Shown: positions 8,014-17,535, counted from the stretch's first letter. The stretch is 41,713 bases of DNA from Gammaproteobacteria bacterium (GCA_024224415.1 JAAENK010000020.1:1-41713), one strand, 5' to 3'. Notes: generated from the letters alone by a model not told the origin. Numbers and translations are program-made.

Positions 8014-9168
8014 GTGGCTATCCATTTTAGCGAAATAGAATTACAACAGCGTCGTGATCGCGCCTGTGAAGAATTACAACGTAGAGGCCTCGATGGCTTG
8101 CTGTGTTTCCGTCAGGAAACTGATTTTTACCTGACTGGTTACGACACCTTCGGCTATTGTTTCTTCCAGTGCCTGTTACTGTGCAGCGATGGTCGGATGG
8201 TTTTACTCACCCGTGCACCCGACCTGCGCCAGGCGCAAAACACCTCGGTGATCAAAGACATACGCATCTGGGTAGATGGCGCTGAAAATACCCCGTCGCA
8301 ACAATTAATTGAATTGCTCGATGAATTCGGCTGTCGTGGTAAGAAACTCGGCATCGAATACGACGCCTACGGTCTGCGAGCATCGGTCTGGCGTCAACTC
8401 GAAGCCGAGATAAGCGGTTTTTGCGAGCTCGAGGATGCATCAGACCTGGTCACAGAGCATAGGGTGATCAAGAGTGATGCCGAAATCGAATACGTCAAAC
8501 GCGCTGCCGAACTCGCCGACGATGCACTCGATGCTGCGCTGCCGTTAATAAAACCGGGTGCCTGGGAGGGCGATATTCTGGGTGCTATGCATCAGGCTAT
8601 ATTCGCCGGTGGTGGCGATTATTCTGGCAATGAATTTATCATCGGTGCTGGTGACGATGCTTTGCTTTGTCGCTATTTTAGCGGGCGCAAACACCTGGTC
8701 GAACAGGATCAGCTCACACTAGAATGGGCTGGTGCGTATCGGCATTATCATGCGGCGATGATGCGCACTGCAATAATCGGCGAGCCGGATGCTGAACATT
8801 TAAGAATGTACCAGCTAGCCCACGAAGCCTTGCTGGCTTGCGAACAAACTTTGAAACCTGGTGTCGCCGTTGGAGAGGTTTTCGATACCCACGCACGCGT
8901 TGCCGATGCCGGTGGTTTAAAAAGTCATCGACTCAATGCCTGTGGATATTCACTCGGCACAACCTACACACCGACCTGGATGGACTGGCCAATGCTGTAT
9001 CACGGTAATGCGTTAATTGCGCAACCCAACATGATCTTCTTCATGCATATGATATTTGCCAATTCTGACAATCAACGGGCGATGACAATGGGGCATACGG
9101 TAAGGGTGACGGAGCAGGGTTGCGAGCGTTTAAGCCGATCCTCGCTGGATATGATTGTGGTTGACTAA
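8014..9168 (+). CDS. M24-fold (creatinase/ectoine hydrolase-like) protein lacking the metal site
   Basis: This 384-aa protein has a creatinase_N domain (about 10-145) and a pita-bread C-terminal domain (about 150-375). GTG 8014, with GAGGG 9 nt before it, gives MAIHFSEIEL. In M24 metallopeptidases five ligands (D, D, H, E, E) bind two metals. Here the first-Asp motif reads LTLEWAGAYRHYHAAMMRT (Glu and Ala instead of two Asp), the HRxGHGxG motif has become SHRLNACGYSLG, and the usual IEPG Glu is replaced in AQPNMIFF. The same pattern (HR...GYSLG.TY.P.W) occurs in non-metal creatinase-like C-N hydrolases such as the ectoine hydrolase group. A hydrolase rather than an aminopeptidase is inferred, with unknown substrate. 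It starts 18 nt after uvrB and converges with ppnN with no space between stop codons. Confidence 0.75.
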   Translation: MAIHFSEIELQQRRDRACEELQRRGLDGLLCFRQETDFYLTGYDTFGYCFFQCLLLCSDGRMVLLTRAPDLRQAQNTSVIKDIRIWVDGAENTPSQQLIELLDEFGCRGKKLGIEYDAYGLRASVWRQLEAEISGFCELEDASDLVTEHRVIKSDAEIEYVKRAAELADDALDAALPLIKPGAWEGDILGAMHQAIFAGGGDYSGNEFIIGAGDDALLCRYFSGRKHLVEQDQLTLEWAGAYRHYHAAMMRTAIIGEPDAEHLRMYQLAHEALLACEQTLKPGVAVGEVFDTHARVADAGGLKSHRLNACGYSLGTTYTPTWMDWPMLYHGNALIAQPNMIFFMHMIFANSDNQRAMTMGHTVRVTEQGCERLSRSSLDMIVVD

Positions 9169-10545
9169 TTAGTCGCCTAGCAATTGATAACAGGGCGAGT
9201 ATTTAGTGCCGGGGATTTTCATACGCTGTTGGTCAACAAAAGATTTTAACAGCGTATCGAGTGAGGCCATGATCCTGGCGTCGCCATGAATTTCAAAAGG
9301 GCCATGCTGTTTGATCGCGGCAATACCGTTTTCTTTAACATTGCCTGCAACAATGGCTGAAAATACACGTCGCAAGTTGGCGGCGAGTTTATGGCGTGGC
9401 ATGTCCCGCCTGATTTCGAGTTTGGCGATGTTTTCATGTGTTGGATGAAATGGGGTTTGAAAACCCTTATTGATTTCGAGTATCCAGTTAAAGTAGTAGG
9501 CATCGCTGTTTGCACGCCTGAAATTACGCACCGACTCAAGCCCGGCGCTCATTTCCCGGGCGACTTTCGAGGAGTCGTCGATGATGATCTGGTACAGCTC
9601 CTGGGTATCTTTGCCTAATGCCAGCTTGATGAATTCATCGATTTGCTGAAAATAGGCGCGTGAGCTTTCCGGTCCGGTTAGAATCAGCGGGAAGGGGATA
9701 CGTGCATTTTTAGGGTTTAGTAATATACCGAGGATGTACAGAATTTCTTCGGTGGTACCGACTCCACCGGGTAGCACTACAATGCCATGTCCCGCACGCA
9801 CAAAACTTTCCAGACGTTTTTCGATATCGGGCATGATTACCAGTTCGTTTACGATTGGGTTAGGCGATTCGGCGGCGATGATGCCTGGTTCAGTCATACC
9901 AACATACCGACCGTTGTGGATTCGCTGTTTGCTATGACCAATGGTGGCACCCTTCATCGGTCCTTTCATAGCACCGGGGCCGCAGCCGGTGCAGATGTTT
10001 AAACCGCGCAAGCCCAGTTCATAACCGATTTCCTTGCTGTAGTCGTATTCACCCCGGTTGATGGAATGGCCCCCCCAGCAAACCACCAGGTCAGGTTCAG
10101 AACCATGCACCAGGAGGCGGGCGTTACGCAGGATATGGAATACTGCGTTGGTAATACCCGCTGTGGTTTCGAGATCGAAGTTCTGGTTTGATTCGATTTC
10201 GTTTTTAACATAAACAATATCGCGTAATACCGAAAATAATTGCTCCCGAATTCCAGTAATCAACTGACCATCGACAAATGCGCTGGCGGGCGCATTTTCG
10301 AATTCGAGCTTAATACCGCGTTCCTGCTGAACAACGCGAATATTGAAATCTTTATACTCCTGCAACACCTGGGTGGTATCGTCAACTATACTGCCTACAT
10401 TGAGTACCGCCAATGAACAGCGCCGATAAATATCATAGCTGCCATGATGTTCACTGTTTTGTTTAAGCTGGTTAACTTCCAGGTGGGACAGAATCTCCAT
10501 ATGTCCATGTGGGGTGATGCGGGTGATTTCCGTGTTTTTACTCAT
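9169..10545 (-). CDS. ppnN: PpnN/YgdH-type nucleotide 5'-monophosphate nucleosidase
   Basis: The 458-aa protein matches the length and domain plan of PpnN (YgdH), the (p)ppGpp-responsive enzyme that splits purine and pyrimidine nucleoside monophosphates into base and ribose 5-phosphate. The N-terminal regulatory domain (about 1-140) is followed by the LOG/Rossmann core with CWGGHSINRGEYDY, GLNICTGCGPGAMKGPMKGA and the signature LPGGVGTTEEI, then a C-terminal helical domain. Catalytic arginine and glutamate candidates lie in the PGGVGTTEE segment and in MPDIEKRLESFVRAGHG. The stop codon directly abuts the stop of the convergent M24 gene. The nucleotide salvage role makes sense under stringent response; (p)ppGpp binding is family knowledge, not visible here. 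Confidence 0.93.
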   Translation of the reverse strand: MSKNTEITRITPHGHMEILSHLEVNQLKQNSEHHGSYDIYRRCSLAVLNVGSIVDDTTQVLQEYKDFNIRVVQQERGIKLEFENAPASAFVDGQLITGIREQLFSVLRDIVYVKNEIESNQNFDLETTAGITNAVFHILRNARLLVHGSEPDLVVCWGGHSINRGEYDYSKEIGYELGLRGLNICTGCGPGAMKGPMKGATIGHSKQRIHNGRYVGMTEPGIIAAESPNPIVNELVIMPDIEKRLESFVRAGHGIVVLPGGVGTTEEILYILGILLNPKNARIPFPLILTGPESSRAYFQQIDEFIKLALGKDTQELYQIIIDDSSKVAREMSAGLESVRNFRRANSDAYYFNWILEINKGFQTPFHPTHENIAKLEIRRDMPRHKLAANLRRVFSAIVAGNVKENGIAAIKQHGPFEIHGDARIMASLDTLLKSFVDQQRMKIPGTKYSPCYQLLGD

Positions 10546-10629
10546 AGGGGTAGAATAGGTTTAATATTAAACAGTTTATAAGTCGGGTAGTTCTAATTAT
10601 AGTGTAGCAATGACAAGGGGTATCATGAC

Positions 10630-11160
10630 ATGAGTGATGAATTATTCGAAGTAGCATTTTCTGGAGAAATTCTCGAGGGGGGAAACCCTGAAGACGTCAA
10701 GGTTCGGGTAGGTAAGATATTCAACGCCGATGAAGCCAAGATAGCGCAGTTGTTTTCGGGTAATCGCGTTGTTATCAAAAAGAACATTGATCAACAAACT
10801 GCCGCTAAATACAGGAAAGCACTCAACAAGGCCGGCGCAGCTTGTGAAATAAACTCGCTCACGCCTGCTGAACCTGTGCCGGTGGCAGCCCCGTCGCCAG
10901 AGCCGCCGGTTGACTATGGCGACGTTGCGCCGCCACCGCAGACCGATCCACTCGGTATTACCAGCGATCAAATCGAAGACCTGTCGGTATCGATTGCACC
11001 GATTGGCAGTGCCCTGCAGGATGATATCAAGCAACCCGAAGCGCCACAGATCGATATCACAGGTATCGATGTAGCGCCGGTTGGCGCCAATATCGGCGGT
11101 GGTAAAAAGGAGCCCGATCCACCGCCCCCCGATACTACTGGTTTATCGCTGGCGGATTAG
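10630..11160 (+). CDS. two-part hypothetical protein with Pro/Asp-rich repeat tail
   Basis: Residues 1-75 of this 176-aa protein form a compact domain (DELFEVAFSGEI..VKVRVGKIFNADEAKIAQLF..RVVIKKNIDQQTAAKYRKALNKAGAACEI). It resembles small domains at the N-terminus of many gammaproteobacterial membrane or hypothetical proteins; its alternation of strand and helix is reminiscent of ribosomal L7/L12-like folds, but that is a guess. Residues 76-176 are acidic, proline-rich and carry short degenerate repeats: SIAPIGSAL, DVAPVGANI, and a closing TTGLSLAD. No membrane segment or signal peptide is present, so it is probably cytoplasmic. It is divergent from ppnN, with AAGGGGT before the ATG. No function is known to me. 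Confidence 0.7.
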   Translation: MSDELFEVAFSGEILEGGNPEDVKVRVGKIFNADEAKIAQLFSGNRVVIKKNIDQQTAAKYRKALNKAGAACEINSLTPAEPVPVAAPSPEPPVDYGDVAPPPQTDPLGITSDQIEDLSVSIAPIGSALQDDIKQPEAPQIDITGIDVAPVGANIGGGKKEPDPPPPDTTGLSLAD

Positions 11161-11273
11161 GCTGGTTTGGTGGGCTTTGTGATCATTATTGCTCTATTTG
11201 AACCGGTATGAGAACAATGTATGACATAAGCCAATATTTTTTGTGTGTCGCATAATCAAGCTGTTAGAAACTC

Positions 11274-11286
11274 AAGGGTCACCCTT
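11274..11286. promoter_or_regulatory. short perfect palindrome upstream of toxin-antitoxin genes
   Basis: AAGGGT-C-ACCCTT is an exact odd-length palindrome about 100 nt before the antitoxin start, in an otherwise non-coding AT-rich gap. It may be a repressor site. Confidence 0.3.
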
Positions 11287-11336
11287 AATTTAGTTCTCAC
11301 CCTGAAAGTAAATTTAACTTGCAAAGTCCATGAAAG

Positions 11337-11364
11337 GATCTATATTTAGATTGATTAATAGATC
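11337..11364. promoter_or_regulatory. candidate autoregulatory operator of the toxin-antitoxin module
   Basis: GATCTAT and ATAGATC form an exact 7-base inverted repeat with 14 bases between, ending 25 nt before the antitoxin ATG. A further A3 flank extends the symmetry loosely. Antitoxins of the Phd/YefM type usually repress their own promoter by binding such palindromes, so this position is what one would expect. Confidence 0.5.
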
Positions 11365-11388
11365 TTTATTTGGGCCACAGGAGCTACT

Positions 11389-11649
11389 ATGAGCACTGTA
11401 TCAAGAGTTATGGCTGGTATCTCTACTAGCATAACCAATTTCAAGGCGAACCCTAACGCTGTTATTGAACAGTCAGATGGGGAAGCTATAGCTGTGTTGA
11501 AAAGCAATGAGCCTAGTTTTTACGCCGTCCCACCTGAACTTTACGAATCTATGTTTGAGGCAATGGAAGACCTTGCTTTGTTAATGCAAGCAAATGCTCG
11601 AATGAATGATGGAAAAAAGTCGATAGAAGTAAGTTTGGATGACCTATAA
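11389..11649 (+). CDS. Phd/YefM-family antitoxin
   Basis: The 86-aa protein has the Phd/YefM pattern: an N-terminal DNA-binding/dimerising fold (STVSRVMAGISTSITNFKANPNAVIEQSDGEAIAVLKSNEPSFYAVPPELYESMFE), then a flexible acidic helix (MNDGKKSIEVSLDDL) that would wrap the toxin. AGGAG lies 7 nt before the ATG. It overlaps the toxin gene by 11 nt, giving translational coupling with the antitoxin made first. Its role is to neutralise the neighbouring RelE-type RNase and to repress the promoter together with it. Both genes are AT-rich compared with flanking housekeeping genes, as is usual for mobile toxin-antitoxin modules. Confidence 0.88.
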   Translation: MSTVSRVMAGISTSITNFKANPNAVIEQSDGEAIAVLKSNEPSFYAVPPELYESMFEAMEDLALLMQANARMNDGKKSIEVSLDDL

Positions 11650-11935
11650 CTTAAAATTTCATCCAGACGCATTAAATGAATGGAATAATCTGTCAGCGGC
11701 AGATAAAAGTTATTTTAAAAAGAAGCTAAAACAGCGGCTAGAAAACCCGCATATTTCTGGATCAAGACTTTCAGGTGGACATAACCTCTACAAAATAAAA
11801 AGAATGCGTCCACCTCTTCGCTTAACCTATCACGCCGATGATAAAGATTTAGTGGTAACTGCACTGAGCGTGGGTAAGAGAGATGGTGATGTTTATAAAG
11901 AAATGATAAAACGATATAAACAAAGAAATTCATAA
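11639..11935 (+). CDS. RelE/ParE-superfamily toxin
   Basis: The 98-aa protein carries the RelE fold: LKFHPDALNEWNNLSAADKSYFKKKLKQRLENP, a middle turn SGSRLSGGHNLYKIKRMRPPLRLTYHADD, and the C-terminal strands LVVTALSVGKRDGDVYKEM. RelE toxins cut mRNA in the ribosomal A site. The basic residues typical for RNA contact (KIKRMR, R of PLRLTYH, GKRD) are present and nothing is truncated, so it is likely active. It starts inside the antitoxin gene (11-nt overlap) and is followed by about 70 nt of non-coding sequence before the convergent phoH-like gene. Confidence 0.9.
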   Translation: MTYNLKFHPDALNEWNNLSAADKSYFKKKLKQRLENPHISGSRLSGGHNLYKIKRMRPPLRLTYHADDKDLVVTALSVGKRDGDVYKEMIKRYKQRNS

Positions 11936-12007
11936 CAAAACCTGGTCTTTTATAAAGTAAATAATATAGGATTATCATAGCCCTTTAACCCTGAGCTACA
12001 AACTAGC

Positions 12008-13426
12008 CTAAAGCATCTCTGAAGCATAATCTGCCAACCTTGAACGCTCAACACTCATCAGGGTGACGTGGCCGCTGTGTTCCCAGTTTTTAAATCGGTC
12101 GACCACATAAGTGAGACCCGAGGTGGTTTCGGTGAGATACGGTGTATCGATTTGTTTGAGGTTGCCGAGACAGACTATCTTGGTGCCATTGCCGCTACGT
12201 GTGATCAGTGTCTTCATTTGTTTCGACGTCAGGTTCTGGGCTTCGTCGATGATGATGTATTTGCTTAAAAAGGTTCGGCCACGCATGTAGTTTAACGATC
12301 GAATTTTAATACGGTTGCGTAGCAAGTCGTTGGTCGCTTCCTGCTCCCAGGCGTCGTGTTGATCGTTGCCGGTGAGTACCTCCATATTATCCATTAAGGC
12401 ACCCATCCAGGGCGTCATTTTCTCTTCTTCGCTACCGGGCAGGAAGCCTATATCTTCACCGATCGGTATGGTGACTCGCGTCATGATTATTTCCCTGTAA
12501 AGTCCCTGGTCGAGGGTCTGCGTCAAACCCGCCGCCAGTGCCAGCAGGGTTTTGCCGGTGCCGGCATTACCAGACAGTGTTACAAAATCTATGTCTGGAT
12601 CCATGAGTAAGTTCAAGGCGAAATTTTGCTCGCGATTCAACGCCGTAATACCCCACACTGAATGTCGACTGCCGTAATAGTTATGACAAACTTCAAGGGT
12701 AAACTTTTCTACGGTTTTGCTGCGAACCATGGCCTCGAAATCCTCACCCAGAAACACGAACTGGTTCGGGTACCAGTCCTCGCCGTTGAGGCAATCGACT
12801 TCGTAGAAAGTTTTTCCATCGGCTTGCCAGCTTTTTATTTTTTCCTCATGCTCATCCCAGAACCTATCGGTCAATTTTTTGGATCCGGAAAATAACAGGT
12901 CGAGGTCGTCAACTACGCGGTCGTTGGCGTAATCCTCAGACTTAATACCGAGAATCGAAGCCTTGATACGCAAATTGATATCCTTTGAAATCAAAACAAC
13001 CTGATGACTGGGAGCTGCCTCCCTGAGCGCGAGTATTGTGCTCAATATCGAATTATCATTTTTATTACCAGGCAGCGATTCGGGTAAATTGTCCTCGTGC
13101 GCCTGGGTCTGAAAAAATAGTCTGCCACCGCATGGGAATTGTTCATCGGCGGGTACAAACTGCGACAATGGCAAACCCTGGTCGATCACGCCGTCTTTGT
13201 TGGCAGTGAGTAGCTCATCGATAAAACGGTTGGTCTGGCGAACGTTGCGGGCAACTTCAGACACGCCGATCTTGGCATTGTCGAGTTCCTCCAGCACCGT
13301 CATCGGCAGATAGATATGATGCTCGTGAAAACGAAATAAAGCCGAAGGGTCATGCATCAACACATTGGTATCGAGAACAAAAATTTTACAATCGGCAGTT
13401 GAATCGCCGAAATCAAGAGGTGACAT
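12008..13426 (-). CDS. PhoH family protein: PIN domain fused to PhoH ATPase
   Basis: The two-domain protein (472 aa from the chosen start) has an N-terminal PIN ribonuclease fold with KIFVLDTNVLMHDPSALFRF, TVLEELD and acidic residues such as NDNSILSTI, and a C-terminal PhoH P-loop ATPase with GNAGTGKTLLALAAGL (Walker A), IIIDEAQNLTSKQMKTL (Walker B) and LGNLKQIDTPYL. The pairing is that of the PhoH2/YlaK type, thought to be an RNA helicase-nuclease. The track ORF begins at a GTG (13594) overlapping the upstream kinase gene and adds 56 residues with no family resemblance. The internal ATG at about 13426 places the DTNVLMHDP motif about 20 residues in, as in relatives, so I prefer it, although no strong ribosome site precedes it. 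Confidence 0.9.
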   Translation of the reverse strand: MSPLDFGDSTADCKIFVLDTNVLMHDPSALFRFHEHHIYLPMTVLEELDNAKIGVSEVARNVRQTNRFIDELLTANKDGVIDQGLPLSQFVPADEQFPCGGRLFFQTQAHEDNLPESLPGNKNDNSILSTILALREAAPSHQVVLISKDINLRIKASILGIKSEDYANDRVVDDLDLLFSGSKKLTDRFWDEHEEKIKSWQADGKTFYEVDCLNGEDWYPNQFVFLGEDFEAMVRSKTVEKFTLEVCHNYYGSRHSVWGITALNREQNFALNLLMDPDIDFVTLSGNAGTGKTLLALAAGLTQTLDQGLYREIIMTRVTIPIGEDIGFLPGSEEEKMTPWMGALMDNMEVLTGNDQHDAWEQEATNDLLRNRIKIRSLNYMRGRTFLSKYIIIDEAQNLTSKQMKTLITRSGNGTKIVCLGNLKQIDTPYLTETTSGLTYVVDRFKNWEHSGHVTLMSVERSRLADYASEML

Positions 13427-13581
13427 AAACGGGGCTCGCAGCGTAAAAGTTATGTTTGAAAACGTAATGCGGGTAGGCGATGGATGGCTGATAATGGTAA
13501 TCCAATTACCGGTTGAATGCACCCGGCAAACTAACCAAAGTGTATTTATTACCAGTTTTTTTTGCCTTGACGTTTGCAGGT

Positions 13582-16500
13582 CTATTTGAGCCACGTAGTG
13601 AGGGCGTCTTTTAGTTTCTCCGGGTTAATGGGTTTTGAAATATAGTCATTCATGCCGACTTCCAGGGTGGCTTCACGGTCTCCTTCCATCGCATTGGCGG
13701 TCAACGCAATAATGGGCAACTCATGGTTTAACACGGAAGAATCGGCACTACGTATCCGCCGAGTCGCATCAAAACCATCCATCACAGGCATCTGCAAATC
13801 CATGAATACCAGGTCGTATTGCTTTTCCTGCAATGCATGCAGAGCTTCTTCTCCATTTCCAGCAATATCCAGGGTGACGCCAAGTTTTTTCAACATACCT
13901 TTCGCTACCAGCTGATTGGTGGGATTATCCTCGACGACCAGTACATGCGCCTCGAACTGAGGTTGTTCCCGCGCGGTATAACGTGTTACCAGTCTGTGTT
14001 CATCACCCGCACCACTCGCCACCTGCACCAGCGCACTGTATAAGTCTAACTGGTCGACAGGCTTGCTGATGTAGGCGGCGAAACCGAGAGATTTGAATCT
14101 GTCGGCATCACCTCGTATTCCCAGTGTGCGAAGCATCATCAACTGTGTTTTTGCCAGGTTACTGTCGGCCTGAATCTGTTTAGCTAGCTCGACTGCATTC
14201 ATTCCAGGCATATCCATCTCCAGTATCGCTATGCTGAATGGCTTGCTGTTTACCGCGCCTTTCAGGAGCTGGAGTGCCTGTTCGCCATTATTTGTCAGTT
14301 CATGCTCCACCTGCCATTTCTCCAGCAACAGGTGCAACAGATTTCGATTCGTCCTGTTGTTATCAGCAACGAGAATTTTCTCATCACCCAGGTCAGCCCG
14401 AAGTGGTAATGGTGGCGGCTCCTCGGCATTTTCAAGCAGCAATGTAAACCAGAATGTTGCACCCTTGTCTGGTTCGCTCACTACCCCGATCTCGCCCCCC
14501 ATCATTTCAACCAACTGCCTGGAGATAGCCAGGCCCAGGCCGGTACCACCATATTTACGTGTGGTTGATCCATCCGCCTGGTTAAAACGTTGAAATAGAC
14601 GGGTTTGCTGCTTATCGCTAAGGCCGATACCGTTGTCAACAACCTCGATTCGTAGTTTTGTGTGACTGGTGTTTTGTTCCAGCACCTTGTAATGCACCGC
14701 GACTTCGCCCTGCTCGGTAAACTTGATCGCGTTTCCAACTAGATTGGTTAGAATTTGACGGATTCGCCCTGGATCTGCGTGAAACCACTGGTGTTGAACA
14801 GCATTAGCCGGACAAATTATCTCCAGACCCTTTTCATGTGCCCGGTGGCCGATTGCATTGCCGACATCATCTAATAATGTCCCGATGTCAAAATCAATCG
14901 AGTCGAGTTCAAGCTTGCCAGCCTCGACCTTGGAAAAATCGAGGATATCGTTAATCAGACTGAGCAGCGATTCGGCACTACTTTTCACGGTGTTCGCAAA
15001 ATTGAGTTGCTGACGACTGAGATCGGTATCAAGTAAAAGAGTAGTCATGCCAATGACTCCATTCATCGGTGTACGGATTTCATGGCTCATGTTGGCAAGA
15101 AATTCACTCTTCGCCCGGCTGGCTTCTTCAGCCATTTCCTTTGCTTGCTTCAATTTAAGCTCTGCTAGCTTTTGCTCCGATATATCCGTGTAAGTGGAAA
15201 CCATTCCTCCGGAAGGTACCGGATAGCCACGGATTTCAATTGCGGTGCCATCTTCACGTTCGCGCTCAAACCGATGGTGTTCGAATTGCCTGGCTAGTTG
15301 TAACCTTTCATTGACCTGTTGATCTATATCCCCTTCACCATATTCTCCACGTTCAGCGTTGTAGCGAAAGAATGTTTCCATCGAGGTTCCCTGCTTGCCC
15401 AGGTAAGGTGGGAAATCTAGAATTTTCAGGTACTCACCGTTACAGATCATCAGGTTTAAATTATCGTCGAACAGGCTGATGCCGATATTCAGATTGTCAA
15501 AGACCACCTGCACGATGTCTTTCTGCTGGATCAGCTCAACTTCCGCATTCTTGCGATCAGTAATGTCGGTATGAATACCGAGCATACGTTCCGGTTTCCC
15601 ATCCGCATTCCATTCCATTACTCGCCCGACGTCTGCTACCCAAACCCAGTGACCTTGTTTGTGCTTCAGGCGCGTTTCACAAATATATTGATCAGTATTT
15701 CCACTCCAGTGAAGATTAAGCTGTTTCTCCCAGTTATCCATATCATCCTGGTGGATAAGCGATATCAAAGTATCGAGACCCACAGGTTGCAATTCTTCCA
15801 GGGTATAGCCAGCTATATATGCCCAGCGCTCATCGATCTCAAATTTGCCTGTCTGGATGAACCAGTCCCAGATGCCTGATTCGGTTGCGTTGATGACTGT
15901 TTCCAGCTTGTGCTTTCCTTCAGAGAGATCATCGAGTCCCTGTTTTATCTGAGTATTCGCCTGTATAAGTGAACTCTCATGCTTGTTCCTGGCAACCAGC
16001 ATCTTGTTAAAGGCTGTTGCGAGGCGAACTGTTTCCTCATTTCCGGATACATTTACCTGTTGGTTGGTTTCACCGGCCGCAACCGCTTCACTGGCACTGG
16101 CTATATCGATAATTGGTTTTGTAATGCGCCTGGATACGAAAACTGCCACCCCTATCGCCAGAAATGAACTGATGATAGCTACGATAACTATTACCCTACC
16201 TAACCAGTCTGCTTCAGCCAGGATTCTGTCCCGATTAACCTCACTGATTATGGCCCAGTGAACCCCTGTCAGATTGAGATCATGATGAATTCCGTAGACT
16301 TGTTGGCCGTCCGGCCCTTTATATTCAAACGCTGTCTCGACCTGACCCTCATGGTCAATCCCAGGTTGGTTGACTTCATCTAGCCAGAGCTCAACCTGTT
16401 GACTATCTATTTTAAGATCAAGAACTTCATCCATATTGCCCAGGGTGGTACGCAACCGTTTGTCTTCACCGACAATGTAATGTCTTAAGCCTGTGGGATC

Positions 16501-17208
16501 CTCCAGGCCATCACTCATGATTTTGAAAATCCGTTTCATATCGATTTGCATGATAAGCAGGCCGACCACTTCTTCGTTTTCGGCAACCAACGGCGTCATC
16601 AAAAAACTAGCCAGTCGATAAGCTGATGGTGCAAAACGCTCGATATCGGAGAATATCGGACGCCTGGTTATGAGTGATTGGCGCGCTGTCACAGCTAGCT
16701 GGGTAGTGGCTAACGGGCCATGAAACAGGTTGGTTCCGAGATCAGATTCGTGCTCCAGGGTAAAAAGAACATTACCCTTTGAGTCAATCAGAAAGATATC
16801 ATGAATATAGTCATAATAGCTTACTATACTGGCCAGCGTATTCTGGCTGTGGTTAATCTGCCTTAGCCATTCGTCACTTTTTGTATACTCAGTTGGGCTT
16901 TTACCACTGTATCGCAATCCATCAACGAGATCTTGCAATAGATGAAGATTGTCTAGATTCTCAGATTGGATGCCAAGATCCATAAACCGGTAATCGAACC
17001 AGTTGCTGATAAACTGGTATTTTGCCCTGGCTCCCAGTTGGATTTGCTGAACTGCACTGTCAATGAGATTTTTTCGGGCCTGATCATAACTGACCCAGGC
17101 AACCAGGCACATCGGAACCAGCGCAAGTAATAAAAACCACTGAATCAATATCTGCTTGAGAGTGAGCTGACCTCCTGTGTTTAGAGTCTCAGTACCTTTT
17201 ATTGACAC
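13582..17208 (-). CDS. membrane hybrid sensor histidine kinase with two PAS and two receiver domains
   Basis: This 1208-aa membrane kinase reads in order: TM1 about 20-40, periplasmic double-Cache-like sensor about 45-330, TM2 about 337-358, HAMP to about 412, PAS about 435-552 and about 565-680, HisKA with phospho-accepting His in [13 protein letters not shown] (about 709), HATPase with N box VGNAIKF, G1 DNGIGLS and G2 GGTGLGLAI, receiver 1 about 944-1060, and receiver 2 about 1088-1206. Receiver 2 is complete ([22 protein letters not shown]). In receiver 1 the phosphorylatable Asp is Glu ([10 protein letters not shown]), so it is probably a non-accepting or constitutive module. There is no Hpt domain and no partner regulator nearby. 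Cache sensors usually bind small molecules such as amino acids or carboxylates; the ligand is unknown. Start ATG 17208; its stop lies just upstream of the PhoH gene. Confidence 0.93.
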   Translation of the reverse strand: MSIKGTETLNTGGQLTLKQILIQWFLLLALVPMCLVAWVSYDQARKNLIDSAVQQIQLGARAKYQFISNWFDYRFMDLGIQSENLDNLHLLQDLVDGLRYSGKSPTEYTKSDEWLRQINHSQNTLASIVSYYDYIHDIFLIDSKGNVLFTLEHESDLGTNLFHGPLATTQLAVTARQSLITRRPIFSDIERFAPSAYRLASFLMTPLVAENEEVVGLLIMQIDMKRIFKIMSDGLEDPTGLRHYIVGEDKRLRTTLGNMDEVLDLKIDSQQVELWLDEVNQPGIDHEGQVETAFEYKGPDGQQVYGIHHDLNLTGVHWAIISEVNRDRILAEADWLGRVIVIVAIISSFLAIGVAVFVSRRITKPIIDIASASEAVAAGETNQQVNVSGNEETVRLATAFNKMLVARNKHESSLIQANTQIKQGLDDLSEGKHKLETVINATESGIWDWFIQTGKFEIDERWAYIAGYTLEELQPVGLDTLISLIHQDDMDNWEKQLNLHWSGNTDQYICETRLKHKQGHWVWVADVGRVMEWNADGKPERMLGIHTDITDRKNAEVELIQQKDIVQVVFDNLNIGISLFDDNLNLMICNGEYLKILDFPPYLGKQGTSMETFFRYNAERGEYGEGDIDQQVNERLQLARQFEHHRFEREREDGTAIEIRGYPVPSGGMVSTYTDISEQKLAELKLKQAKEMAEEASRAKSEFLANMSHEIRTPMNGVIGMTTLLLDTDLSRQQLNFANTVKSSAESLLSLINDILDFSKVEAGKLELDSIDFDIGTLLDDVGNAIGHRAHEKGLEIICPANAVQHQWFHADPGRIRQILTNLVGNAIKFTEQGEVAVHYKVLEQNTSHTKLRIEVVDNGIGLSDKQQTRLFQRFNQADGSTTRKYGGTGLGLAISRQLVEMMGGEIGVVSEPDKGATFWFTLLLENAEEPPPLPLRADLGDEKILVADNNRTNRNLLHLLLEKWQVEHELTNNGEQALQLLKGAVNSKPFSIAILEMDMPGMNAVELAKQIQADSNLAKTQLMMLRTLGIRGDADRFKSLGFAAYISKPVDQLDLYSALVQVASGAGDEHRLVTRYTAREQPQFEAHVLVVEDNPTNQLVAKGMLKKLGVTLDIAGNGEEALHALQEKQYDLVFMDLQMPVMDGFDATRRIRSADSSVLNHELPIIALTANAMEGDREATLEVGMNDYISKPINPEKLKDALTTWLK

Positions 17209-17341
17209 TTAAATTATCTCTCACTTCTCTTGCTGATCTATGAAATACATGTAGAAAGTGGAACCCCGGTAACTGGATTATCCCTTAGTCAATAAGCATA
17301 GTACGAATAAAGATTATTTCCACCTGGCCAATCAAATCTAG

Positions 17342-17527
17342 CGGTCGGTGGCAGGTGGTTTGAGTTCGGATAAAGCGATGCAGATAATCCGCGCACTCTA
17401 AGGCATAAATATTGTCGCGATGGATGTTATGGTAGTCGCACCCGACTATGATCACGCGGAAATTACATCTCTGGTAGCTGCGACGATAGTGCTTGAATTG
17501 CTGCATATGATTGCAGCATCAAAGTAA
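17342..17527 (+). pseudogene. decayed 3' fragment of an agmatinase (ureohydrolase) gene
   Basis: One plus-strand frame reads VAGGLSSDKAMQIIRAL, then a TAA stop (17399-17401), then [21 protein letters not shown] and [13 protein letters not shown], ending at TAA 17525. This is the C-terminal signature of SpeB-type agmatinases (GGLSS..AL.IIRGL.G.N.VG.DVVEV.P.YD.AEIT...AAT). Upstream the frame is interrupted by a TAG (17339) and the agmatinase metal-binding part is absent, so this is a relic, not a gene. The 73-aa reverse ORF in the track (17285-17506) is its antisense shadow. It shows that a polyamine gene once stood beside what is now the kinase/proton-channel boundary. Confidence 0.85.
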
Positions 17528-17535
17528 TTTTCAGA

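Noticed and set aside
13427-13594. N-terminal extension of the PhoH protein from GTG 13594
   Set aside because: The 56 added residues are unlike the family, overlap the kinase gene and have no ribosome site.
17285-17506. 73-aa reverse ORF in the gap before the proton-channel genes
   Set aside because: It is the mirror of the agmatinase relic on the plus strand, which explains the sequence far better.
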